Made by a program: the position numbers and the translations under genes. Below, one piece after another: positions 17,987 to 26,767 of a stretch of 64,000 bases of DNA. The DNA is from CAILZL01 sp963748005. GTDB taxonomy: Bacteria; Pseudomonadota; Gammaproteobacteria; Steroidobacterales; Steroidobacteraceae. Under the pieces are notes generated by a model, which had not been told where the DNA came from, made no database searches, and saw only the letters and a program-made list of their open reading frames with translations. The stretch lies in NCBI GenBank assembly GCA_963748005.1, contig CAVVHH010000002.1, forward strand, positions 2,604,001 to 2,668,000, given 5' to 3'. How positions within the stretch are numbered: the stretch's first letter is position 1; every line of letters begins with the position of its first letter.

Positions 17987-18652
17987 ATGCCTGACACGAT
18001 TTTGATTACCGGCGCCAACCGGGGTATTGGCCTGGAACTCGCACGTTGCTGGCAGCGGCGCGGCGCTCACGTCATCGGCGTTTGCCGCAAGGCTTCTCAG
18101 GCGCTGACAGATCTGGGTGTAGAAGTGATTGAAGGTGTCGATGTCGCTGATGATGAAGGCATCGCAATCCTCAAGCGGGCACTGGGCAATCGGCGCTTGA
18201 ATGTTCTTTTCAACAATGCCGGTATTCTCGCGCGGGAACCACTCGACAACCTGGACTGGAACAGTATTCAGAAACAGTTCGAAGTCAACACACTGGGCCC
18301 GCTGCGTGTGACTGCGACCCTGCTTGAGCATCTTCAATCCGGGAGCAAGGTCGCGTTGATGACCAGTCGCATGGGGTCGATCAGTGACAACAGCAGCGGC
18401 GGTTACTACGGCTACCGCATCAGCAAAGCCGCGCTCAACGCGGTGGGAAAATCTCTGGCAGAGGATCTGCGCCGCAAAGGCATTGCCGTCGCGCTGCTGC
18501 ATCCCGGCTACGTTCAGACCGACATGACTGGCCACGGCGGCGATGTCACTCCTGCGCAAGCCGCTGCCGGCCTGGTGCAGCGTGTCGACGAATTGAATCT
18601 GGCGAACAGCGGTGGTTTCTGGCACGCCAACGGACAACGCCTGCCCTGGTAA
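17987..18652 (+). CDS. SDR-family oxidoreductase (C-factor-like)
   Basis: 221 residues with a complete classical SDR set: TGANRGIG at residues 8-15, NNAGIL, the serine in LMTSRMGS and the YYGYRISKAALNA Y-x3-K. The LNVLFNNAGIL and HPGYVQTDM blocks resemble the Myxococcus C-factor/sniffer branch of cytoplasmic carbonyl reductases. NAD(P)-dependent reduction of a carbonyl is likely; the substrate is unknown. It is 76 bp after the DUF985 gene and converges on the FAD enzyme at 18671. Confidence 0.88.
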   Translation: MPDTILITGANRGIGLELARCWQRRGAHVIGVCRKASQALTDLGVEVIEGVDVADDEGIAILKRALGNRRLNVLFNNAGILAREPLDNLDWNSIQKQFEVNTLGPLRVTATLLEHLQSGSKVALMTSRMGSISDNSSGGYYGYRISKAALNAVGKSLAEDLRRKGIAVALLHPGYVQTDMTGHGGDVTPAQAAAGLVQRVDELNLANSGGFWHANGQRLPW

Positions 18653-18664
18653 TTCGGCGGTGAC

Positions 18665-18681
18665 CAGTAGCTAAGCTACTG
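18665..18681. terminator. Short palindrome between convergent genes
   Basis: CAGTAGCT/AGCTACTG, an 8-bp stem with a one-base centre, spans the stop of the minus-strand flavoprotein gene. It has no T-run and would be a weak hairpin; I list it only as a possible shared terminator. Confidence 0.3.
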
Positions 18682-20302
18682 CCCGCGAATCTCCCTCGAC
18701 AGCTTGTTGATAAGGCGCAGGGTCCGGCGGCACGAGCGGCGCATTGATATAGCGCTGGTGCGCAGCGATATCCACGCTGTCGAGATACAGATCGCGAGCG
18801 ATTGCCGCAATAAGCCGCGGGTGACACACCATGCTCGGGATGTCGCCCACCGGCAGGCCGAAGCTCAATTCCGCCGCGAGATTGAAACAATGAATATTGC
18901 GCAGGTACTCCGCACCTGTCTCGCCTCGCGGCAGGAACTCGAAGCCGGCGCCGAGATACGGGTGAGCGCCACCGGCTGCGTTCTCCTCGCCGGAGGCGGG
19001 CCGATAACGGTCGCGCCAGAGCGCGATTGAATCGTGAACCTGTTTGAGCTCCGGCTGCGCCGCGAGGTCGATCCGGTAGCCAGTGGCTGCAATCACGTAG
19101 TCGAAGCGCATCGTTCTGCGGCCCACCTTTGCGCTCACCTTGTTGCCGACGAGCGTGACGTCGGCCAGTGAGGTGTTGAGGTGAATGTGGAAGTTTCTGA
19201 ACGCCACGGCGCGCTGCATTGAATCGAACGGCACCGACGCGGCGCGACGATCAGCGAGCAGGAAATTGCGCCAGCGCACGACTTCCGGCAACTCATAGGT
19301 GAGCTCGGGCACATTCGCATAACCGCGGTCCACCGGCGGCGCAGCCGGTTGCGGCACATTGGTCGGGAGTTGATAGTCGATATATGGCCGGCGGTCGAAC
19401 AGATGCACTTCAGCCGCGCCCGCCTCGAGCGCGACAGCCGCAGCATCGAATGCGTTCGAGCCCCCGCCGATGACCGCAACGACCTTGCCCTTCAATGTCT
19501 CTACCGGAATGCGGCCGGTGGTATGCGTCCAGACATGGGACGGCAGTGCGCGCATGAATTCGGGCACGCTCGGCCCGCCTGCGCCGGCATAGCCATTCGC
19601 CAGCACGAGCTTGCGCGTGGTTTCGATGCGGTTAGCACCACCGGAGACAAGATGCAGGCGCAACAAGTCGCCCTGAGGCTCGATCTCGAGCAACTGCGTC
19701 CGGTAACGAACCTGTGTATTCGTGGTCTTCTGGAACCAGGCCAGATAGTCGGCCCAGGCAAGACGCGGAATCCGGTCCAGTGCGTCGAACGCCTGCGGGC
19801 CGTTCAGGGTTTCGAACCAGGCGCGGAAGCTCAATGCGACGTTGCCGGCCTCCGGACCCGGTAGTGTCTTTGGTGTGCGCAGCTGCTGCATGCGCGCAAT
19901 GTTTCGCCAGATGCCCGCCTGCCCCGGTTCTGCCTGATCGATGATCTCGACGCCGCCGATGCCTTTGCGTTTCAGCCCGTAGCCAATGGCCACTCCGCTA
20001 TGACCGCCGCCTACGATGACGACATTGTGATCGGTGGCCCGCGCGCGCACCCAATCAGCCGGGTCGCGCCCACCCCAACGCAACGCGCGGCCAGTCTGTG
20101 CCTCCAGCTCCCGGCTCGCATCGGCGGCCTGCGTGGCCTCTGCTGAGCCGACCTGCCCGTGCGCGACCGGCGCGCTCAAGCCGCCCACTGCGAGTGCGGT
20201 CGCACCACGGAAGAAATCACGGCGGTCGAGTTGGCGCGGTGCACGACTCTGCTTTGCGAGCGAGTCCTGGACGGCGGCCGTTGTTTTGTAATCGTCGGTC
20301 AT
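18671..20302 (-). CDS. Tat-exported FAD/NAD(P)-binding oxidoreductase (flavin monooxygenase-like)
   Basis: 543 residues. The N terminus has a twin-arginine signal (RRDFFRGATALAVGGL). The FAD-binding motif VVIVGGGHSGVAIGYGL and a second dinucleotide fold VVAVIGGGSNAFDAAAVALE match flavin-containing monooxygenases and related two-Rossmann proteins; ATGYRIDLAAQPEL is the downstream ATG motif of the same group. Tat export agrees with a cofactor inserted before translocation. NADPH is not normally available outside the cytoplasm, so the electron donor or the true reaction is unclear. It converges on the SDR gene at 17987. Confidence 0.87.
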   Translation of the reverse strand: MTDDYKTTAAVQDSLAKQSRAPRQLDRRDFFRGATALAVGGLSAPVAHGQVGSAEATQAADASRELEAQTGRALRWGGRDPADWVRARATDHNVVIVGGGHSGVAIGYGLKRKGIGGVEIIDQAEPGQAGIWRNIARMQQLRTPKTLPGPEAGNVALSFRAWFETLNGPQAFDALDRIPRLAWADYLAWFQKTTNTQVRYRTQLLEIEPQGDLLRLHLVSGGANRIETTRKLVLANGYAGAGGPSVPEFMRALPSHVWTHTTGRIPVETLKGKVVAVIGGGSNAFDAAAVALEAGAAEVHLFDRRPYIDYQLPTNVPQPAAPPVDRGYANVPELTYELPEVVRWRNFLLADRRAASVPFDSMQRAVAFRNFHIHLNTSLADVTLVGNKVSAKVGRRTMRFDYVIAATGYRIDLAAQPELKQVHDSIALWRDRYRPASGEENAAGGAHPYLGAGFEFLPRGETGAEYLRNIHCFNLAAELSFGLPVGDIPSMVCHPRLIAAIARDLYLDSVDIAAHQRYINAPLVPPDPAPYQQAVEGDSRAVA

Positions 20303-20448
20303 GGGGTCATTCTCCGTTCTCGGGAAACATTGAGGCCGGTGTCAAGCATACGTCCCGTCACGTCATTGCTTGAAATTAATGAGTGGCACCCGGACAAGCA
20401 GCGCCGTTTTCCGCTTATCCTTGCTGCAAACAGGTGGGAGTCTGATCG

Positions 20449-21771
20449 ATGAAAAAGCTGCGTGTCATTTTGTTCATGTGCCTCAGTGCAATCGCCACGT
20501 CGGCGGCGTTCGCGCAAAAGGCGTCCAATCCCCTGTTTGTGGGCGCCGCAGTTCGTGACATCACGCCGAAACAGGAGTGGCTGCCCCTGTACGGAGTGGC
20601 GCGAACCAAGCTGGTTGGCATTATTGATCCTGTGCATGTTCGGGTGATCGCCGTCGGCAACGGCAATAAACTAGCCCTGATTGTCACCTTCGAAGCGGGC
20701 GGACCGCCGGCAGCAAAGCCCTTTCTGACCGGATTGTCAGAGCATACCGGCGTGCCGATAGACGCCATCTACTTTGGCGGGACTCACGGCCACACGACGC
20801 CGAGTTTCGAAGTCGACCCGAAGGTGCCTGCGTCCAGGCAATACTCGGAGTTTGTCTACGATCAGATGATCGCTGCCGCAGATGCAGCCATTGCCAGCAT
20901 GCGTCCTGCGACGGTCGGCATTGGATCGTCGCAAAGTTACATCAACACCAATCGTCAGGCCGTTTTTCACCAGAATGATGGCGCCAGTGTGGGTGCTCAG
21001 GGCTACAACCCTACCGGACCTTCTGACAAGACCCTGACGGTCATCCGCTTCACCGACATGAGCGGCAAGCCGATTGCTTTCATCGTGCACTACGCCGTGC
21101 ACAACACAGTCATGTATGCCAACCGCTTCAATGACGAGGGTACTGGTGTCAGCGGTGATATTGGCGGCGCTGTTTCCGGCTACCTGGAAGCGAAGTACCA
21201 GGGCGCGGTCGCCAACTGGATTCCCGGTGCGGCCGGCAACCAGAATCCCATTATTTCCAATGAATACTTCACGCCGAATCCGGACACGGGCAAGCAGGAA
21301 ATCCAGTACATGAAGCACGCAAACGTTGAATTGCTCGAGTTCTACGGCAAGACCCAGTTCGCCGACGTGCTGACCGCGCTGGCAACGATTGATCGTACCA
21401 GTGGCGATGCGAAGATCAGCTACACCACGGGTAACGCTTCGCTACCGGCCTACAAGGACGGTGATGCGGCGGTGCCGATTCAGTTGAAGTTGCTGCGTAT
21501 TGGCGACATCGCACTGGTCGGAACTTCCGGTGAGCTGTTCAATTCGATTGGGGTCTACATGCAGGGTCACTCCCTGCTTGAACACACGCTGGTCTCAAAT
21601 GTGGTACGCACCTACAACGAGGGGGTCGAGCCACTGTCCGGTTACCAACCCGATGACTATGCCCTGCTGCATGACGGTTGGCACACCAATAACCGCCGCT
21701 ACAAAATCGGGACCATCGACGGCGGATACACGACTCTGATGAACAAGATGATTGAATCTACCGGCAAGTAA
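20449..21771 (+). CDS. Neutral/alkaline ceramidase-like exported protein
   Basis: 440 residues with signal peptide (ILFMCLSAIATSAAFAQ). The body matches the N-terminal domain of neutral/alkaline non-lysosomal ceramidase (PF04734): VGAAVRDITPK, VHVRVIAVGNGNKLALIV, the metal-binding FGGTHGHTTPSFE, FIVHYAVHNTVMY, and ALVGTSGELFNSIG. True bacterial ceramidases are about 650 residues with a C-terminal Ig-like domain; that domain is absent, so this is the shorter relative common in environmental bacteria, which may cleave other amides. GGGAG lies before the ATG. Confidence 0.85.
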   Translation: MKKLRVILFMCLSAIATSAAFAQKASNPLFVGAAVRDITPKQEWLPLYGVARTKLVGIIDPVHVRVIAVGNGNKLALIVTFEAGGPPAAKPFLTGLSEHTGVPIDAIYFGGTHGHTTPSFEVDPKVPASRQYSEFVYDQMIAAADAAIASMRPATVGIGSSQSYINTNRQAVFHQNDGASVGAQGYNPTGPSDKTLTVIRFTDMSGKPIAFIVHYAVHNTVMYANRFNDEGTGVSGDIGGAVSGYLEAKYQGAVANWIPGAAGNQNPIISNEYFTPNPDTGKQEIQYMKHANVELLEFYGKTQFADVLTALATIDRTSGDAKISYTTGNASLPAYKDGDAAVPIQLKLLRIGDIALVGTSGELFNSIGVYMQGHSLLEHTLVSNVVRTYNEGVEPLSGYQPDDYALLHDGWHTNNRRYKIGTIDGGYTTLMNKMIESTGK

Positions 21772-21968
21772 CTGCATATAGTGGCTGTGACGTGAGAGCG
21801 GCCAGCTCCAATGCCTGTGTGGTTGGGGGGCGACCAGCGCTTTCATGCTTGATGTAGCCCAGTATCGCGGTAGTGATTGCCGGGATCGCGATGCTGGACC
21901 CCCGAATAATGGACATCGGATTCACCTTGTTCCAATGATCCTTGCCAATCGGGAGTAACACCACAACC

Positions 21969-23831
21969 ATGTTCGACACCGCACACGCGAGTTCCGCTGC
22001 CAGCAAGAGGGCTGTATGGGGTGGTGCGGTCCGCATTGCCCTGATCTATGCGGCCATCGGCGCCATCTACATCATTGTTTCCGATCGCCTGATCAGCCTG
22101 CTGTTCTCCGACATCCAGACGATTACTGCTGTCAGCACCATGAAGGGTTGGGCTTTTGTCGGCATCACGGCAGTGTTGTTGTGGTTCCTGATCAAACGCC
22201 ATTCGGCCCGGTTGCTGGCCAGCGAGGCACAACGCCTGGAGCGCGAGGTGATGCTGTCGACCCTGATCGACAATGTTGGCGGCTACATCTATGTGAAGGA
22301 CACAAACTATCGTTACCAGTTCGGCAATGCGGCGGTATGCAAGCTGTTTGGCATCACGGCCGAGCAACTCGTCGGCTGCGAAGACACGCGGTTTCTCGAC
22401 GCTGAAACCGCGGCCAAGCTGCGCGCCAATGATCGACTGGTGATTGAAGAAGGCAAACGCCTTGAGGCCGAGGAAGAACATGTCAGCGTGCCTGCAGGCA
22501 CCAAGCGAATGTATCTGTCGGTGAAAATGCCGCTGCGTCGGGCTGACGGCAGTATCTACGGTCTGTGTGGCATTTCCACCGACATCACCGAACGCAAGGC
22601 CGCAGAAACAGAACGCTCGCGTCTGCAGTCACAACTGGTTCAGGCGCAGAAGATGGAAACCATCGGACAGCTGACGGGTGGCATCGCTCATGACTTCAAC
22701 AACATTCTGGCCAGCGTTCTGGGCTACACCAGCCTTGCGCTGCAACAGGTGCAAGTCAGCAACGACGCTGAGCTGGGAGACTATCTGCGGCAGATCCAGC
22801 GCGCTGGCGAGCGTGCCAGCTCCCTGGTAACCAAGATGTTGCAGTTCAGTCGCGCCCGTCCCGTTGAGGGCGCAGCCTCGCCGCTGCATGTTCAGCCGGC
22901 AATTTCCGAAATCATCAAGATGCTGCGGCCAACGATCCCATCCAGCATCGCAATTCATACCGAGCTGGAAGATTCCGTCGCGATCATCAGGGTCGATCCG
23001 GTGGAGCTGCACCAGCTGGTCACGAACCTGATCATCAATGCCCGTGATGCGATTGATGGCAGCGGCAGTATCACAGTGGCGGTGCGACAGCGTCGTTTGC
23101 GAGGCGACACCGTCTGCACTGTGTGCAATGCGGCCATCCCCGGTGAGAACATCGAGCTGTCGGTCAGTGACACCGGACAGGGCATCGCAACCCAGTCACT
23201 CGACGAGTTGTTTGAGCCCTTCTATACCACCAAGGGAGTTGGCAAGGGTACGGGACTGGGCCTGTCCGTGGTACACGGCATCGTGCACCGGTTGGGCGGG
23301 CATATTCTGGTCAGCACTCAGCCGGGCCAGGGCACCACCATCAGCTTGCTGTTCCCGCCGGTTGAAGACAAACCGGTACAGGTGATCCACAGTTCCCAGG
23401 CATCTTTGCCGGTTGCGCCGCAGTACAACGCTGTGGTGATGGTGATTGATGACGAGGTGGAACTGGTTCGCTTGACGCAAATCATGCTGGAGCGCAACGG
23501 CTATCGGGTATCGGCCTACACGGACAGTCAGGCAGCGCTGCGGGCATTCATGGCCGCGCCCTCTGCGGTCGATCTTGTAATTACCGACCAGACCATGCCC
23601 GGGCTGACCGGCATCGAACTGGCGCGGCAGATGCATGCGCGCCGAAGTGATCTACCCATTCTGCTATGCAGCGGATTCAGCGAGCATCTGGACGTGGTGT
23701 TGTCGGCCGGGGTGCGACGGGTGCTTGCCAAGCCGATATCGATGCCTGATCTGTTTCAGGCTGTTGCACAGGAGCTTGGTTCCAGTCGCGGCGATGCAGG
23801 CAAAACCCTTGCTGCCAATACCTCCGCGTAG
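21969..23831 (+). CDS. Hybrid sensor histidine kinase with PAS and receiver domains
   Basis: About 620 residues. Two transmembrane helices near residues 20-45 and 55-78 flank a short outer loop. A PAS domain (IDNVGGYIYVKDTNYRYQFGNAA to GLCGISTDITERKAA) leads to a HisKA domain with phospho-acceptor His241 in LTGGIAHDFNNILASVLGY, an HATPase domain (NLIINARDAIDG, SVSDTGQGIA, GKGTGLGLSVVHGI), and a C-terminal receiver with VMVIDDEVEL and phospho-acceptor Asp540 in VITDQTMPG. This is the FixL/NtrY-like hybrid class. The ATG at 21969 is preferred over a TTG at 21942. No response regulator gene lies nearby, so the partner must be elsewhere. Confidence 0.9.
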   Translation: MFDTAHASSAASKRAVWGGAVRIALIYAAIGAIYIIVSDRLISLLFSDIQTITAVSTMKGWAFVGITAVLLWFLIKRHSARLLASEAQRLEREVMLSTLIDNVGGYIYVKDTNYRYQFGNAAVCKLFGITAEQLVGCEDTRFLDAETAAKLRANDRLVIEEGKRLEAEEEHVSVPAGTKRMYLSVKMPLRRADGSIYGLCGISTDITERKAAETERSRLQSQLVQAQKMETIGQLTGGIAHDFNNILASVLGYTSLALQQVQVSNDAELGDYLRQIQRAGERASSLVTKMLQFSRARPVEGAASPLHVQPAISEIIKMLRPTIPSSIAIHTELEDSVAIIRVDPVELHQLVTNLIINARDAIDGSGSITVAVRQRRLRGDTVCTVCNAAIPGENIELSVSDTGQGIATQSLDELFEPFYTTKGVGKGTGLGLSVVHGIVHRLGGHILVSTQPGQGTTISLLFPPVEDKPVQVIHSSQASLPVAPQYNAVVMVIDDEVELVRLTQIMLERNGYRVSAYTDSQAALRAFMAAPSAVDLVITDQTMPGLTGIELARQMHARRSDLPILLCSGFSEHLDVVLSAGVRRVLAKPISMPDLFQAVAQELGSSRGDAGKTLAANTSA

Positions 23832-23999
23832 CTTCGTCATCAACGCTCTTGCCGAGCCCTGATCGTTGTTGACCACCGCAGTGATGACTGCTGAAGCATC
23901 AAAGGCAGTGGCCGAACATCCACACGATGATCTGATCTCGCCTGCTGCCAGGCTGCAGCCATTCCCAACGTAGCCCCAGTCTCTTGATACACTGCGCGC

Positions 24000-25103
24000 A
24001 TGCAGCACTTCCTGCCTTCAGTCTCGCGCCGTGAGTTCATGACTGCACTTGCTGCCGGCATGTCGACACTCGTTCGCCCCCGTGCTCTGCTCGCCGCCGA
24101 GCCTGACCCGCGTCTCAACGAGGTGCTTGCCCGCACCATTGCGGTCGATATGCATAGCCACGTGGGCATCCCGTTCGGCAAGCCAAGCGCACCGCTGCCG
24201 AAATTTGATCTGGCAGGAGAGATGAAACGCGCCGGATTTTCCGCTGTGATCCAGACCTACGAAGTCGACAGCGTCCCGGCCGGGCCGGGCCAGGACTACG
24301 TCCATAATCTCGAAGCCCTTGATTTTGAAGACCGGCTGCTGGCTGCCGCCAAGGTGCCCCGTGCGCTTACTCTGAAGGATCTTGAAACTGCGCATGCCCG
24401 GCGCCGGCCCATCATCATCCAGTCCGCCGAAGGTGCGCAGTTTCTGGAGGGTCGCATCGAACGCGTCGAAGAGGTGTACAAACGAGGGCTGCGCAATCTG
24501 CAGTTGGTCCATGAGCGTGACGCCATGGTCAAACCGCTGGCTGACATCTACACGCGCGCCGCGCAGTTCGATGGCCTCACGGATTTCGGCGCGCAGGTTG
24601 TCAAGGAATGCAACCGCCTGGGTATCGTCATTGATCTCACTCATATGAGCTACGACGCCGTGAAAGCGGCGCTCAAGATCTCCAACCAGCCCATGCTTTT
24701 CTCTCACACCAGTCTGCAGCCCGGCCCCAATGACAGACCCGCCGTCCCCATGATGGCGCCGCGTCTGTTAGGCAAGGAAGAGATCCGCGCCATCGCGGAT
24801 GCAGGAGGCGTTATCGGCGTGTGGTGGCATGGCTCGAACACCGCCGGGGAATACGTCGAAATGATCAAACGTGTCGTCGATGTGGCGGGCGTTGATCACG
24901 TTGGCATCGGCACCGATTCGGATCTTGAACCGGGCGTGCAGCGAACCTATACGAATGCGATCTGGGCAGGCGAAGCGCGCGGTTTCTTCCCGGCCGTGGC
25001 TGCCGAAATGCTGGTAGCCGGTTTCACACCCGACGAAATCACCAGGCTCGGCGGTGGCAACTTCGGTCGAGTCTTCGGCCAGGTCACCGCAACGCGTTCC
25101 TGA
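24000..25103 (+). CDS. Tat-exported membrane dipeptidase (peptidase M19)
   Basis: 367 residues. A twin-arginine-type signal (SRREFMTALAAGMSTL) precedes the renal-dipeptidase barrel. Metal-site blocks are VDMHSHVG, QSAEGAQFLEG (bridging Glu), VIDLTHMSYDAV and LFSHTSLQP, then HVGIGTDSDLEPG. The first block reads HSH where the family usually has HND, a modest variation. Typical members cleave D- and L-dipeptides or beta-lactam-like bonds. Transcribed alone between the sensor kinase and the convergent MBL hydrolase. Confidence 0.88.
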   Translation: MQHFLPSVSRREFMTALAAGMSTLVRPRALLAAEPDPRLNEVLARTIAVDMHSHVGIPFGKPSAPLPKFDLAGEMKRAGFSAVIQTYEVDSVPAGPGQDYVHNLEALDFEDRLLAAAKVPRALTLKDLETAHARRRPIIIQSAEGAQFLEGRIERVEEVYKRGLRNLQLVHERDAMVKPLADIYTRAAQFDGLTDFGAQVVKECNRLGIVIDLTHMSYDAVKAALKISNQPMLFSHTSLQPGPNDRPAVPMMAPRLLGKEEIRAIADAGGVIGVWWHGSNTAGEYVEMIKRVVDVAGVDHVGIGTDSDLEPGVQRTYTNAIWAGEARGFFPAVAAEMLVAGFTPDEITRLGGGNFGRVFGQVTATRS

Positions 25104-25215
25104 ATTCAGCGTCCCCTGTGCGTATCTTGTATGGTTCGCACATCCACGGGCCGCTGCGACAGGCTGTGAGTAAAGCGGGTGAAGTCCAATGGCAGCTTGT
25201 GTGGTAGTTACTAAA

Positions 25216-26301
25216 CTACTGCGGCATCTTCAGTCCAGCAGCTTCGTAAGCTATTTCCAGCGGAATGATGACCGTGCCAATGCCATACACCATGATGGCG
25301 CGGCCGCTGGCGCTGGGCCAGGCATCGGTGTACTCCATCTTGCCGACATACTGCAGTCCGCTGCCGGGAACCAGCCACTCACCTTTCAGTATTCCGTTCG
25401 CGCAAGAGGCAACGTTCTGCACGAATCGCCAGTCAAGATAACCCACATCCACCTTGGCATGTTTGGGGCTCCACCAGCCGCCATAGGTGTTCTGCCAGGA
25501 ATGGCCGGTGAACACTTTCATCGAATAACGCGCGTAGGGAGAGTAATTGGCATTGATATAGTCGACGAATTTCTGCGCGTCCTCTGCAAAGGTTTTCAAT
25601 CTCGCAACGGTGGGGAATGCCTGTCCAAATCCCGAGCCAATCGAGTCGCCGGTGAACAGGTACATATCCTTGGTGAGCAGATACACCGTGCTGCCATCGG
25701 AGTGTCCCCTCACCTGGAAGGACTTGACAATGCGTCCGCCGAGGTCGAATTCCTTGCCGGGCGCAAAGCGCGCATAGACTGAGGGATCCAGGTTGTACTG
25801 CACCTTGGGTGCATTGATATCTTCGCCTTCCGGCATCCATACGGTTACTTTGCGACTGATGTTCAGAAACGCGCCCGTCATGCCGTCATGGTCGGGATGT
25901 GCGTGGGTAACAGCAGCTTCAACCGGCAGTTTGCCCGCCAGCCCGAACACAATGGCGCGAAATTCTTCTGCGGCATCCTTGCGTGGCGCAATGATGTCGG
26001 GTGCATAGCCGACCATGTAGTTGTTGCCCAGGTCGATGACCAATGCCCTGGTCTCGCCGCGGATCATGTATATGTCCACGCCCCAGGCGCCACCTTTGCC
26101 GGTAGTCACGCCGGGGTCGTTTATCTTGAAAATTCCCTCGCCGATTTTGTAGACAACGTAGGACCCATACTTGACGTTGTCGCCGATATTGATCAGAGCC
26201 GAAGCGTCAAACGAAGGTGCTGCTTGCGCAATCGCATGAGCTGTCATTGAGCTGCAAATCATCAATGCCATCAGGATGCGTCGGATAACTTTCCTCATCA
26301 T
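25216..26301 (-). CDS. Exported MBL-fold metallo-hydrolase
   Basis: About 360 residues with signal peptide (ILMALMICSSMTAHAIAQ). The canonical metal motif is intact: VTHAHPDHDGMTG, with later QVRGHSDGSTVYL, LFTGDSIGSG and a C-terminal FTGHSWQN. The layout is that of alkylsulfatase/lactonase-like MBL proteins. Unlike the 13483/14424 pair its HxHxDH motif is complete, so it is probably an active hydrolase. ATG at 26301 has AAAGGA upstream; an adjacent ATG at 26298 is equally possible. It is divergent from the 26768 esterase. Confidence 0.88.
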   Translation of the reverse strand: MMRKVIRRILMALMICSSMTAHAIAQAAPSFDASALINIGDNVKYGSYVVYKIGEGIFKINDPGVTTGKGGAWGVDIYMIRGETRALVIDLGNNYMVGYAPDIIAPRKDAAEEFRAIVFGLAGKLPVEAAVTHAHPDHDGMTGAFLNISRKVTVWMPEGEDINAPKVQYNLDPSVYARFAPGKEFDLGGRIVKSFQVRGHSDGSTVYLLTKDMYLFTGDSIGSGFGQAFPTVARLKTFAEDAQKFVDYINANYSPYARYSMKVFTGHSWQNTYGGWWSPKHAKVDVGYLDWRFVQNVASCANGILKGEWLVPGSGLQYVGKMEYTDAWPSASGRAIMVYGIGTVIIPLEIAYEAAGLKMPQ

Positions 26302-26767
26302 TGTTGTTTTCCTTTGCCTGTGTTGTGCGGTCAATCGATGGTTTCTGTCGTTCAGCGTGAGCGCGGCAAAATCAGACTACCTGCAGTCAGGGCCATCGTT
26401 AAGCGCTATCACCCATGGGTTCATCGCAGAGGTATCGTCGAAAAACATCGTTCATGGGTTTGAAGTTGATTCGGATGTTGTCGCTTGTCAGGTGGGCGGT
26501 GCAATGTTTGTGGCGAACAGGGCGTTTGTTTTCCTGTCTGAGAACTGACCCTTCGAGCAGCGGGTAAGGGAAGGCCAACGGGTGATACCGGCCCAAGCCT
26601 GCAGAAAATTGCGGCGCAACGGCCGGGTTCTGTATACAGTATGCGAATTGGCGCAGCAACCCGCGAAGTACGCCCGCGTCAATGATGTAGAGAATACTGG
26701 TCCGGTCAACGCATATGACCGCTTGTAAGACAGTGTTTCTCGTGAAATTACCTTGGGGGAACCTGAA
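26302..26767. other. Divergent intergenic region without a gene
   Basis: 466 bases between the MBL hydrolase and carboxylesterase genes. I find no convincing ORF, terminator or perfect repeat. At 26515-26537 the sequence GAACAGGGCGTTTGTTTTCC closely resembles the promoter-like motif at 32935-32963 but has lost the TATTCT box, so it may be a degenerate copy. Confidence 0.5.

Noticed and set aside
26515..26537. Possible extra copy of the recurrent motif (GAACAGGGCGTTTGTTTTCC)
   Set aside because: Strong similarity to the 32935 copy in the spacer, but the TATTCT box is lost and the -35 is poor. Not counted among the five.
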